Shown here: positions 20,653 through 28,594 of the stretch, in pieces
How positions within the stretch are numbered: position 1 is the stretch's first letter
How the letters are laid out: every line of letters starts with the position of its first letter
Assembly: GCA_947454135.1 (NCBI GenBank)
Contig: CANGJI010000028.1
Coordinates: 1-33,280, forward strand
Origin: Sphingomonadaceae bacterium
GTDB lineage: Bacteria; Pseudomonadota; Alphaproteobacteria; Sphingomonadales; Sphingomonadaceae
DNA: 33,280 bases
Direction of reading: 5' to 3'
Made by a program: the position numbers and the translations under genes
The notes under the pieces: generated by a model
Databases searched by the model: none
Seen by the model: the letters and a program-made list of their open reading frames with translations, nothing else
What the model was told of the DNA's origin: nothing

Positions 20653-20931
20653 ATGAGCGACGCTGCCAACTCCATTGCTACGGTCGAGGTCTACACCAAG
20701 TGGGGCTGCCCCTATTGCAGCCGCGCGCTGGCGCTGCTCGATCGCAAGGGCGCGAAAGTCACCGAATACGACATCACGATGGGCGGCCCGAAGCGCGCTG
20801 AAATGCTCGAACGCGCGCCGGGCGCGATGACGGTGCCGCAGATCTTCATCAACGGCACCCACGTCGGCGGCTCGGATGATCTGGCCGCGCTGGAAGCGGC
20901 CGGCAAACTTGATCCCATGCTTGCGGCATGA
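20653..20931 (+). CDS. grxC: Glutaredoxin 3
   Basis: Small thiol-disulfide oxidoreductase (92 aa) using glutathione. The dithiol active site CPYC is at residues 19-22. TVPQIFINGTHVGGSDDL carries the cis-proline and the glutathione-binding GG. ATG 20653 is preceded by AAGAGG. Its stop overlaps the next start (ATGA), so it is translationally coupled to the nitrilase-family gene, a conserved alphaproteobacterial arrangement. Confidence 0.96.
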   Translation: MSDAANSIATVEVYTKWGCPYCSRALALLDRKGAKVTEYDITMGGPKRAEMLERAPGAMTVPQIFINGTHVGGSDDLAALEAAGKLDPMLAA

Positions 20932-21770
20932 GTGCCGAAACGCGGCGCGTCGCGCTGCTGCAGATGACGACCGGGATCGATCCCGCCGCCAATGCCGCCG
21001 CAATGGCCAGCGCTGCGCAGGCGGCCGCGGGGCAGGGGGCGGTCATGCTGTTCACGCCCGAAATGTCCGGCCTGCTCGACCGCGACCGCGCGCGCGGTTC
21101 GGCCCACGTGGTGCCCGAGGCGGAAAGCCCGGTGCTGGCCGAAGTGCGCAATGCCGCCGCCAAGGCAGGGATCTGGGTCCACATCGGCAGCATGGCCGTG
21201 AAGGCAGACGGGGCGCGCTGGGCCAACCGTGCTTTCGTGATCACGCCCTCTGGCGAGATCGCAGCGCGCTACGACAAGATCCACATGTTCGACGTCGACC
21301 TCGCAACCGGCGAGACCTGGCGCGAATCCGCCGCCTATCAGCCGGGCGAGGCGGTGGTGACGGTGGACGATACGCCGCTCGGCCGGCTGGGCCTCGCGAT
21401 CTGCTACGACATCCGCTTCCCCGCGCTGTTCGAGGCGCTGGGCCAGCGCCGGTGCGACGTCATCGCCATTCCGGCAGCATTTACCGTGCCGACTGGCCGC
21501 GCGCACTGGCACCTGATGCAGCGGGCAAGGGCGGTGGAGGCCAGCGCTTTCGTCATCTCCGCCGCGCAGGTCGGCCGCCACGAGGACGGGCGCGAGACCT
21601 TTGGTCACAGCCTGGTCGTCGATCCCTGGGGCGAGGTGGTGCTGGACATGGGCGAAACGGGCGGGCCGGAAGGCGCGCTGGGCTTTGCCGAGGTCGATCT
21701 TGCCCGAATTGCCGAGGTGCGGGCGCAGGTTCCCAGTCTTGCCAACCGGCGGCCGATCCCTACATCGTAA
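20928..21770 (+). CDS. Nitrilase-superfamily amidase (Nit-type carbon-nitrogen hydrolase)
   Basis: A 280-aa carbon-nitrogen hydrolase with the full catalytic triad: Glu45 in FTPEMSG, Lys117 in YDKIHMFDVD and Cys159 in AICYDIRFP. The family and the grxC neighbour suggest a Nit1-like deaminated-glutathione amidase that repairs a side product of transaminases. This substrate is inferred from homology and context. It overlaps grxC by four bases and is followed 5 bp later by the DUF1178 gene. Confidence 0.9.
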   Translation: MSAETRRVALLQMTTGIDPAANAAAMASAAQAAAGQGAVMLFTPEMSGLLDRDRARGSAHVVPEAESPVLAEVRNAAAKAGIWVHIGSMAVKADGARWANRAFVITPSGEIAARYDKIHMFDVDLATGETWRESAAYQPGEAVVTVDDTPLGRLGLAICYDIRFPALFEALGQRRCDVIAIPAAFTVPTGRAHWHLMQRARAVEASAFVISAAQVGRHEDGRETFGHSLVVDPWGEVVLDMGETGGPEGALGFAEVDLARIAEVRAQVPSLANRRPIPTS

Positions 21771-21775
21771 GCACC

Positions 21776-22276
21776 ATGATTGTATTCGATCTTGAATGCC
21801 GCGCGGGCGGTCACCGGTTCGAAGGGTGGTTCGCCAGTTCCGAGGATTTTGCCGGCCAGCAGGCGCGCGGTCTCGTCACTTGCCCGGTCTGCGGCGCGCC
21901 CGAGGTGGAGAAGGCGCTCTCTGCCCCGCGCCTGACGCGCAAGGGCAACCAGCTTCCCGCCGTGCCTGCCTCGCCGCGTCAGGAGGTGCTGAGCCCCGAT
22001 GCACAGTCTCCGATGCCGATGGCCGGCGGCTCGCTGCCGCCCGAGGCTGTCGCCATGCTGAAGGCCGTGGCGGCCGTGCAGACGGAGATGCTCAAGTCCT
22101 CGACCTGGGTGGGTGAAAACTTCGCCGAGGACGCGCGCGCAATGCATTACGGCGAGAAGGATCCCGCAATGATCCACGGCCGCGCCAGCCCTGCCGAAGT
22201 GCAGGGGCTGATCGAGGAAGGCGTTCCCGTTGCGCCGGTAATCGTGCCCGTGGTGCCTCCCGGCGAGGTCAACTGA
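21776..22276 (+). CDS. DUF1178 protein
   Basis: A 166-aa cytoplasmic protein of the DUF1178 family. It starts MIVFDLECRAGGHRFEGWF and has a CPVCG pair near residue 40, which with the earlier Cys/His looks like a small zinc site. The middle is a Pro-rich linker, then a helical part with GENFAEDARAMHYGEKD, the most conserved block of the family. The function is unknown; its constant neighbours grxC and the amidase suggest a shared thiol or amide-repair context. The start is uncertain only in that the ribosome site is weak. Confidence 0.86.
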   Translation: MIVFDLECRAGGHRFEGWFASSEDFAGQQARGLVTCPVCGAPEVEKALSAPRLTRKGNQLPAVPASPRQEVLSPDAQSPMPMAGGSLPPEAVAMLKAVAAVQTEMLKSSTWVGENFAEDARAMHYGEKDPAMIHGRASPAEVQGLIEEGVPVAPVIVPVVPPGEVN

Positions 22277-22314
22277 TTGCCAGCGGCGCGCACGCCGCCT
22301 AAAGGGCAGGGCGG

Positions 22315-22391
22315 GCGCCCGTAGCTCAGCAGGATAGAGCACCAGATTCCTAATCTGGGGGCCGTGGGTTCGAATCCCGCCGGGCGCACCA
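22315..22391 (+). tRNA. tRNA-Arg, anticodon CCT
   Basis: A complete cloverleaf: acceptor GCGCCCG/CGGGCGC, D arm GCTC/GAGC, anticodon arm CCAGA/TCTGG with loop TTCCTAA (anticodon CCT, reads AGG), T arm GTGGG/CCCGC with TTCGAAT, discriminator A, and encoded CCA at 22389-22391. Confidence 0.97.
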
Positions 22392-22402
22392 CTTCACCGC
22401 GA

Positions 22403-23266
22403 TCAGACGCCGACGCGGTCTCTCAGATAGGTAAGGTACTGGCGCATTGCGTCCATCGCCTCGTCGTTGATGGCGAGGAGATCGCGGCGGCGGTCGAGCG
22501 GGTCGGACCAGCGGCGGATCAGGCCCATGTCGACGAGGCTGCGAATCTGGCGCAGCGCGGTGCTCATCGGCACGCCGGCAGCCTGACACACGCTGGAGAC
22601 CGGGACGGTCTTCTGTTCGAGCCGGGCCGAGGTCAGATCGAGCAGGATGTCCCACATCGGATCGGAGAACAGCGCCGGGTTGAGGAACTGCCCGCGCTGC
22701 TCACGCATGCGCACGAGCTTGCGGGTGATCTTGAGCAGTTCGTTATCGTCGATCGGGGCGAGCGGGGTGGCAGGGGCGGCGAGCTGCCCGGCATCGCTCA
22801 GCGGGCCGCGCAGGCTCGCGCTGAGCGCAGCGAGCGAGCGTTCGCCGCACAGGCGCAGCCATTTGCGCATGGCGCGGCGCAGCGCGGCGGCGAGATCATC
22901 GCGCGAAACCGGCTTGGTGAGGAAATCAGCCGCCTCGTTGCGCATGGCGGCAACCGCGACGTCGATACTGCCAAAACCGGTGATAACCAGCGTGACCAGC
23001 GGGCGCTGCGAGGCAAAGCGCGAGGCCAGCTCATCAAGGAGCGAAAGGCCGGTCATGCCGGGCATCTGCACGTCCGTGACGACGATGCCGATGCTTTCGT
23101 CCTCGGCGATGGTGCGCAGTGCGGAAGCCGCATCGAGCGCGAAACTGCACTGGTATCCAAGGAGATGCGCCGCTTCCACGACCTCCTCGGCCGTTGCCCG
23201 GTCGTCATCGACAACCAGGATCCGGCACTGTGCGTTATCTCGCTCTGCAATCGCCTTCGCGTTCAT
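22403..23266 (-). CDS. Response regulator with MarR-like winged-helix output
   Basis: A 287-aa response regulator. The receiver (about residues 14-130) has the acidic pair Asp20/Asp21, phospho-acceptor Asp65 in VTDVQMPGM, Thr96 in ITGFGS and Lys118 in LTKPVS, so it should be phosphorylatable. A linker leads to a winged helix (about 195-285) with STALRQIRSLVDMGLIRRW and a DRRRDLLAI wing, as in MarR-type DNA-binding domains. It is divergent from the H-NOX operon, sharing a 248-bp AT-richer control region, and is a likely output regulator of that system. Its 3' end is 11 bp from the tRNA-Arg gene. Confidence 0.9.
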   Translation of the reverse strand: MNAKAIAERDNAQCRILVVDDDRATAEEVVEAAHLLGYQCSFALDAASALRTIAEDESIGIVVTDVQMPGMTGLSLLDELASRFASQRPLVTLVITGFGSIDVAVAAMRNEAADFLTKPVSRDDLAAALRRAMRKWLRLCGERSLAALSASLRGPLSDAGQLAAPATPLAPIDDNELLKITRKLVRMREQRGQFLNPALFSDPMWDILLDLTSARLEQKTVPVSSVCQAAGVPMSTALRQIRSLVDMGLIRRWSDPLDRRRDLLAINDEAMDAMRQYLTYLRDRVGV

Positions 23267-23464
23267 GACCCTGCGTTATATAGCGTTTGTACCCGAGAAT
23301 TACATCCGGTTTGAATTATGTTCTCGCCAGATCAGGGCATGTCGAATGCAATCGTATCAATCAACGCCGCATTGGTACCATTGTGGCACCGATGCGAGTC
23401 GTGCATATCACTGTAAATGCTTAGAGCTTCGCGAAAGCTACCGCATATCGTTAGTATTCGGTGA

Positions 23465-23480
23465 GCGTAATGTGTTACGC
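23465..23480. promoter_or_regulatory. Palindromic operator candidate before the H-NOX operon
   Basis: GCGTAA-TGTG-TTACGC, a perfect 6-bp inverted repeat 35 bp before the first gene of the operon. A second weaker repeat, AGCTT-CGCGA-AAGCT, is at 23425-23439. The 248-bp region (23267-23514) is AT-rich for this genome; its minus side carries TATATA close to the response-regulator start. Confidence 0.45.
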
Positions 23481-23514
23481 AAAAAGCGGCAGGAATGGGG
23501 GTTTAGGGGTCAGC

Positions 23515-23760
23515 ATGTCTGCAGAGAGTGATATCCGGATATTGGACTGTTTGCATGAGCTTCGTCAGCCGCTCAACGTGATCGGACTGGCGACGGGCAA
23601 TCTGCGTTCGGCGCTGTCTCCGGGGCTCTCGCGCGAGCAGGCCGATTACCTCAGCGCCAAGCTGGACCGCATCGACGAGCAGGTTGCGCGCGTTTCGGCG
23701 CTGGCCGACCAACTGGCAGCGACGGCGCAGGATATGCTCCTGACCACCCGTCAGGACTGA
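23515..23760 (+). CDS. Free-standing H-box (HisKA/DHp-like) protein
   Basis: An 81-aa protein that seems to be only the dimerisation and phosphotransfer helices of a histidine kinase. It has the H-box LHELRQPLNVIGLATGNLR with His14, a loop, then a second amphipathic helix (about residues 38-72). There is no ATP-binding domain, membrane segment or room for one. It could be a phosphotransfer or docking partner for the kinases beside it. ATG 23515 has a purine-rich AGGGG a few bases ahead; an in-frame upstream start at 23461 would lie across the palindrome and is less likely. It is the first gene of the H-NOX operon, 16 bp before H-NOX. Confidence 0.78.
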   Translation: MSAESDIRILDCLHELRQPLNVIGLATGNLRSALSPGLSREQADYLSAKLDRIDEQVARVSALADQLAATAQDMLLTTRQD

Positions 23761-23776
23761 GCCGGGCAGATCTTCC

Positions 23777-24319
23777 ATGTATGGAATGGCACACCGCGCG
23801 CTGAGGCAGATGATGCTCGACAGGCTGGGGCCTGCCGCCTGGGCCAAGGTCGAGCGCGAGACGAACACCGGACCCGCCGATCTCATCAGCCTGTGCGTCT
23901 ACGACGATTCCAAGACGATCGCGCTGATTTCCGCATCGGCGACGCATCTCGGCCTTCCGGTCGAAGAGGCGCTGCGCGTGTTCGGGCGCTACTGGGTGCG
24001 CTTTGCCGAGCTCAGCTCGTTCGGTCCGATCATGGACTTTACCGGGCAGGACCTCGTCACCTTCATCAACAATCTTGACCGCATGCACCGTTCGGTCGTG
24101 CTGGCGATGCCGGATGCGCGCGTGCCCTCGTTCACGCTGATGGAGGAGACGCGCAAGCGCCTGCTCGTGCGCTACCGGTCGGACCGTACTGGGCTTGAAA
24201 CCTTCGTGATCGGGCTGCTGGAAGGCCTCATGGACCGTCTCAACGAGACCGGCTCGGTGGAGGTTGCGGGGCGCGCGGGCAATACGATCGACTTCGCCAT
24301 CCACCTCGACAGGGATTGA
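23777..24319 (+). CDS. H-NOX haem sensor protein (HNOB domain)
   Basis: A stand-alone H-NOX protein (180 aa), a cytoplasmic haem domain that binds nitric oxide. It starts MYGMAHRALR, close to the MYG-start of H-NOX proteins. The proximal haem ligand is His104 in NLDRMHRSVVLAMPDARVPSF, and the haem-propionate motif Y-x-S-x-R is Tyr133, Ser135, Arg137 (YRSDR). At the position of the distal Tyr140 of the oxygen-binding Thermoanaerobacter protein there appears to be Thr142, suggesting an NO-selective sensor rather than an oxygen binder. It sits 6 bp before the HNOBA protein, its likely partner. Confidence 0.9.
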   Translation: MYGMAHRALRQMMLDRLGPAAWAKVERETNTGPADLISLCVYDDSKTIALISASATHLGLPVEEALRVFGRYWVRFAELSSFGPIMDFTGQDLVTFINNLDRMHRSVVLAMPDARVPSFTLMEETRKRLLVRYRSDRTGLETFVIGLLEGLMDRLNETGSVEVAGRAGNTIDFAIHLDRD

Positions 24320-24325
24320 GCAGCC

Positions 24326-25915
24326 ATGCAGCCGGCTGTCACCATCCGCGAATCGCAGCTGGGGGCGCTCTTCCGCGCATACATCAAGGTTGACGCCGAA
24401 CTGGTGGTGATCGCCGTCGGCCCATTCTTCCTCAGCCGCGAAACCGAGGTGGTTCCGGGTGCGCAGCTCACCGAGCTGTTTTCCCTGCGCTACGACCGCG
24501 AGGACGGGCAGGCGCCGCCGATGGAGGCCGCGATCCCGGCGATGGCGGATACGCCCGAGCGGCTGGAACTGTTCTGCAAGAGCAAGAACATCCGGCTCGC
24601 GGGGATCGTCTTTTCGGCCGATGACGGCTTCCTGCTTGCGCTCAACATCGTGCCCGAGGACTTCATCATCGAAGGGCAGGGACTCCATATCTCGGACTTC
24701 TCGCAGATCGACGCCTCGGTCCCGGCGCTGACGCTGATCGGGATGCAGCGCGCACTGCTGGCCGAAGCGCGGCAGGCGGCAATCGACCTTGCCAATGCGC
24801 AGTCCGAAGCGCTCGAACTGCTCGACCGTACGCAGCGCCTTGGCAGCTACATCGTCCACGACCTGACCAATTACCTTTCGATCATCCGGCTCAACGTCGC
24901 CAATCTGGCGCGGTCCGGCGGCAGTGCCGATGCGAGCCGGTCTGCGATCGAGGCGGCGACGCGGCATGTGAGCGATCTCGTGCTTTCGCTGGAGCGGCTG
25001 ACCGGCCACCGCAATGTCGAGGCAACGCCGATTCCGGTCGATGAGACCATCCGGTCGAACCTCGCCTTCCTCGCGGCAGCGCTTCCGGCAGACTTCACGC
25101 TCGATTTCATCGGCGGGACAGCCGGGGCGGCCGTCAGGGTCGGGCGGACCGAGCTGGTGCATATGCTGACCAACGTGATCGTCCATGCACGCGGCGCGAT
25201 GCCCGACGGCGGATCGATCACGATCTCCACCTATCGCTCGAACGAAGGGCCTGAGGGCCATAGCAAAACGTCGCAAGGCGAATGGACTGTCATCAAGGTG
25301 ATCCACGACCGTCGCGGGATCGACGATGAGGCCGTGCGGCTCATGCTTGATCCGCAGGCTCTCGCGCGGCCCGATGGCGCCGAGTTTGCGCTGCGTTCGA
25401 TGCGGACCTGGGCGCGCTCGACCGGGGGCGATGTCAAGATCTCGTCGTTGCCGGCAGGGACCGAAATCTGCATCCACTTGCCGATTAGCGACGAGGTGGG
25501 CGGGGCTGAGCCTGTTCTTGTAACCACGGCGGGCCTTGCCAAGCCGCAGACGGCGCGGACGGCGCGCGTCCTCGTTGTCGAGGATGAAATCCACGCGCTC
25601 GATGCGATGATCGAGATCCTGCGCAGGGAAGGCTATGCCGCGACCCCGGCTGCCAATGCCGCGCAGGCGATCGAGGCTCTTGCGGACGACGACTTCGACA
25701 TCCTGCTGACCGACGTGGTAATGCCCGAGCGAAGCGGGGTCGAGCTCGCCCACGAGGTCGAGGCGCGCCATCCGCGCATCGGTATCATCCTGATGAGCGG
25801 CTATCTTCCGGACGAAAGCCTGCTGCGGCCGCACTGGCGCATGTTGCGCAAGCCGCTCGACATCAGCCTGCTTTCGCAGACTCTGGCTGCAACGCACGCG
25901 AAGCTGGCTGTTTAA
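24326..25915 (+). CDS. HNOBA domain - degenerate histidine kinase - receiver protein
   Basis: A 529-aa soluble protein. Residues 8-140 look like the H-NOX-associated HNOBA domain of soluble guanylate cyclase (VGPFFLSRE, ILR-type strands, then LHISDFSQIDASVPALTL). A signalling coiled coil runs about 138-172. A DHp-like segment has His178 in IVHDLTNYLSII. The ATPase domain is abnormal: the N-box Asn is replaced by His287 (VHARGAMPDGG), the G1 box D-x-G-x-G is DRRG (328-331), and no GTGLGL G2 box is present (DGAEFAL, 350-356). The C-terminal receiver is intact: Asp420/Glu421, Asp463, Ser491, Lys509. It is probably a pseudokinase scaffold that relays the H-NOX state. Its stop overlaps the stop of the opposite gene. 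Confidence 0.84.
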   Translation: MQPAVTIRESQLGALFRAYIKVDAELVVIAVGPFFLSRETEVVPGAQLTELFSLRYDREDGQAPPMEAAIPAMADTPERLELFCKSKNIRLAGIVFSADDGFLLALNIVPEDFIIEGQGLHISDFSQIDASVPALTLIGMQRALLAEARQAAIDLANAQSEALELLDRTQRLGSYIVHDLTNYLSIIRLNVANLARSGGSADASRSAIEAATRHVSDLVLSLERLTGHRNVEATPIPVDETIRSNLAFLAAALPADFTLDFIGGTAGAAVRVGRTELVHMLTNVIVHARGAMPDGGSITISTYRSNEGPEGHSKTSQGEWTVIKVIHDRRGIDDEAVRLMLDPQALARPDGAEFALRSMRTWARSTGGDVKISSLPAGTEICIHLPISDEVGGAEPVLVTTAGLAKPQTARTARVLVVEDEIHALDAMIEILRREGYAATPAANAAQAIEALADDDFDILLTDVVMPERSGVELAHEVEARHPRIGIILMSGYLPDESLLRPHWRMLRKPLDISLLSQTLAATHAKLAV

Positions 25916-28146
25916 GCCGCTTTCGGTTCGGCCGGTGCGGCCTGAAGCTGTGTTATCAGCATATCGACGGAGAAGGGCTTCTCGAGCAGCGGCCAGGCGA
26001 GCTCTGCTTCAGCATGGCGTGCGGCATTGCCCGACATCATGATGATTCGCATTTCAGGATCCATGAGCGCGGCCTGACGGGCGAGCACGGTGCCGTCCTC
26101 GCCGTTGTCGAGCAGCAGATCGCAGATCAGCACGTCGAACTTCTGATGCGACAGCGCCTCGAGCGCTTCCCGCGAGGTGGTGAAGCCGCTCGGCACGTGT
26201 CCGGCGATGCTGAGCGTCTCGACCATGCCGCTCAGGAGATCGGGTTCGTTGTCCACGATCAGGACGCTGAGCTTTGCGGGCTGGGGCGAGGGCAGGGCGG
26301 CGACGAGGCGGCGGTTGCCGATGCCTGCCGCGCCGCTGCTGGAGGGCAGCACAATCTGGACCGTGGTGCCTTGCGGGCTGCTGCTGATCACGCGGGCGGT
26401 GCCGCCGTGGTGGACGGCAAAGCCGAGCACCGCCGACAGGCCGAGGCCGGTGCCCTTGTTGGGGCCCTTGGTGGAGAAGAACGGCTCGAACGCATGCTCG
26501 CGCACGTCTTCGGTCATCCCCGAACCGGTGTCCGCGGCTTCGACGATGACGAGCGGCCCAGTGCGCAGGTTTGCCGGCAGGCCTTCCCGGCTCGCGCACC
26601 CCTCGGGCGCTTCGCTGAGGAAGGTGCGCAAGGTGAGGACACCGTGCTCGCCCATCGCATCGCGCGCGTTGATGGCGAGGTTGACGAGGGCGTTGTTGAA
26701 ACCCGCAGGGTCGATATCGACCGGCAGGGGGGTATCCCACAGCTGCACCTGCACATCGATGCCGGGGCCGACCGCAGCGCGGATCAGCGCGATCAGGCGC
26801 AGGGTCAGGCTGTTCGCGTCGGCGGTTTCGGGAATGCCGCGGGGATGCCGGGCAATGCCCAGCAGCGAGCGTGTGATGTCGACCCCGCGCAGTGCGGCCT
26901 GTGCGATGAGGCTAAAGCGGTCGCGCACTGCCTCGCTCTCGGCCTCGCGCCCGCCGATTTCGGCGTGGGTCGCAATAATGCCGAGAAGATTGTTGAAATC
27001 GTGAGAAAGTTCGCCGGAGATCTGGCCGATCAGCTCCATCTTGCGGCTGTTCAGCAATTCGCTCTTGGCTTCGATCATGACGAGGCCCTGCGAGAGGCTG
27101 ACGCTCATTTCCTCGAGAATGCGCATCTCGTCATCGCCGAAGGCCGATGACTCATTCGAATAGAGCGTGAGCGTGCCGAAAGCGCGCCCGTCGTGAAGCA
27201 GCGGGAAGGCGGCAATCGCCTGGAAGCCCTGGCCCAGCGCCGCTTCGCGCCACGGGGCAAGTTCCGGGTCCTCGGCGACGGAGTGGGACACCGAGACCTG
27301 ACCATCACGCATGGCGCGGGCGGTCGGACCCTTGCCCAGGACCGGATCGTCGGGCCGGATATCGAGCGTGGTGATATAGTCCGCGTGGGTCGCGGCATGG
27401 GCGGTGACCCTGATCTTGGCGACCGGACCGATGTCCCTCAGGCCGATCCATGCCGCCGCATAGCCATCGCCTTCGACGAGGCTCTGGCAGACCAGCTTGT
27501 GCAGTTCGGAGCGCGACTGCGCCCGCGAAATCGCAGCGTTGACCAGTGCCATTGCCCGCAGAGCGCGGCGGTTGTGGATCATTCTGGCGTGGTTGGCACG
27601 CTCTTCGGTCACATCGGTGGCGAAGCCGATCCAGTAGCTGTTCTGCCCACCCTTTGGCTCGTGCGGATGGAACTTCACGTGCATCACCCGTTCCTCGCCC
27701 GATGCCGTGATCATGCGGAATTCGGTACGGAAGGTTTCGAAGCCGGCCTGACCGGCGCGGATTTCCTTGCGGACGCGCTGGCGATCGTCGGGGTGGACCG
27801 CATCGAGCCGCGACTCGGCGGCCTGGAACAGCGTCATCGCATCGTGTCCCCAGACCTTCTCATAGGTCTCGGTGGCAAACGCGGTTTCGCCGGATGGGTA
27901 GCGTTCAATCCAGATGATCTGGTCGGTCGTGTTGGCGGCGATGCGCGCCACATCAAGATGCCGGAGCAGTTCCGCCCGAACCGCCAGCAGACTGATAGCG
28001 GCCCATACAAACGCCACCAATATCAGCGTGATGATCGCCAAAACGGGAAACGGGACAAGGGCATGCAATTCCGAGATGACCAGCACCGCCACCAGTATCC
28101 CTGCCATTGGTGCCCACATTTGCGCATTCGTGCGCTTGTCAGACAT
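25912..28146 (-). CDS. Membrane hybrid histidine kinase, PAS-GAF-HisKA-HATPase-REC
   Basis: A 744-aa hybrid kinase. Two membrane helices (about residues 13-28 and 33-54) are followed by a PAS domain (about 66-183, ending ATDVTEERA), a GAF domain (about 200-358), HisKA with His382 in LSHDFNNLLGI, and a complete ATPase (Asn493 in NARDAM, DTGSG 539-543, GTGLGL 565-570). A C-terminal receiver has Asp676 in ICDLLLD and Lys723 in EKPF. All catalytic motifs are intact, unlike the HNOBA protein beside it. ATG 28146 has GGGGA near; GTG 28155 is possible. It is convergent with the H-NOX operon, sharing TTAA for both stops. Confidence 0.92.
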   Translation of the reverse strand: MSDKRTNAQMWAPMAGILVAVLVISELHALVPFPVLAIITLILVAFVWAAISLLAVRAELLRHLDVARIAANTTDQIIWIERYPSGETAFATETYEKVWGHDAMTLFQAAESRLDAVHPDDRQRVRKEIRAGQAGFETFRTEFRMITASGEERVMHVKFHPHEPKGGQNSYWIGFATDVTEERANHARMIHNRRALRAMALVNAAISRAQSRSELHKLVCQSLVEGDGYAAAWIGLRDIGPVAKIRVTAHAATHADYITTLDIRPDDPVLGKGPTARAMRDGQVSVSHSVAEDPELAPWREAALGQGFQAIAAFPLLHDGRAFGTLTLYSNESSAFGDDEMRILEEMSVSLSQGLVMIEAKSELLNSRKMELIGQISGELSHDFNNLLGIIATHAEIGGREAESEAVRDRFSLIAQAALRGVDITRSLLGIARHPRGIPETADANSLTLRLIALIRAAVGPGIDVQVQLWDTPLPVDIDPAGFNNALVNLAINARDAMGEHGVLTLRTFLSEAPEGCASREGLPANLRTGPLVIVEAADTGSGMTEDVREHAFEPFFSTKGPNKGTGLGLSAVLGFAVHHGGTARVISSSPQGTTVQIVLPSSSGAAGIGNRRLVAALPSPQPAKLSVLIVDNEPDLLSGMVETLSIAGHVPSGFTTSREALEALSHQKFDVLICDLLLDNGEDGTVLARQAALMDPEMRIIMMSGNAARHAEAELAWPLLEKPFSVDMLITQLQAAPAEPKAA

Positions 28147-28594
28147 CGTCCCCACGCCCCTTTAGCCGCCATGACCACTGCCACCTGTATTGGTGGACCG
28201 GCTGTTCCGGTGCAGGTGCCATGCCCCCCCCGACAGGACGCCCTGAGCAATCACACTACGCGTGATAAGATTGCCGCGCAAACCTCTGACATGGGTTAAT
28301 GGAATGAAGATTTCCGGGCCGGAACGGACGGGGAACTCGACCGTTCCGGCTCAGAGGTCGTAATCCGGTATCGCGATCGTCCGCTCGCAACGGAAACGAT
28401 CAAAACGGGCATCCTTTGGCAAGGGTAAGGCCCGGAACCAGATCAATGACGGAGCCATGTCACCCGGGACAAGCCCGGATGCCGCTCTTCTGTTTTTGGC
28501 ACGCAAGACTTGGGGACTTTGCGCGCAAACCTTCGGCAGTTAAGCCTGTGCGACCCGAAGGTGTAAACGTATGTCGCTGAAATGTCGGCCGTTC
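28147..28594. other. Non-coding stretch with nested inverted repeats
   Basis: About 450 bp between the hybrid kinase and the LuxR-type regulator with no credible gene. It holds the nested repeat at 28282-28358, a small CCGGG/CCCGG hairpin near 28472, and two copies of GCGCAAACCT (near 28276 and 28523). It is probably the promoter and leader of the hybrid kinase. Confidence 0.5.
28321..28345. promoter_or_regulatory. Palindromic EcfG-type (general stress) promoter candidate
   Basis: GGAAC (28321-28325), a 16-base spacer, then CGTT (28342-28345), matching the alphaproteobacterial EcfG pattern GGAAC-N16/17-CGTT. Because it lies in a perfect 10-bp inverted repeat (28318-28327 with 28341-28350), the minus strand carries the same pattern, facing the hybrid kinase about 175 bp away. 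Confidence 0.5.

Noticed and set aside
23380..23410. Sigma54 promoter around TGGCACCGATGC
   Set aside because: The spacing between GG and GC does not fit the -24/-12 rule.
23651..25897. Long open frame (over 700 codons) on the minus strand opposite the H-NOX operon
   Set aside because: A shadow of high third-position GC. Its translation is Arg/His/Asp-rich with no domain, while the plus-strand frames carry H-NOX, kinase and receiver motifs.
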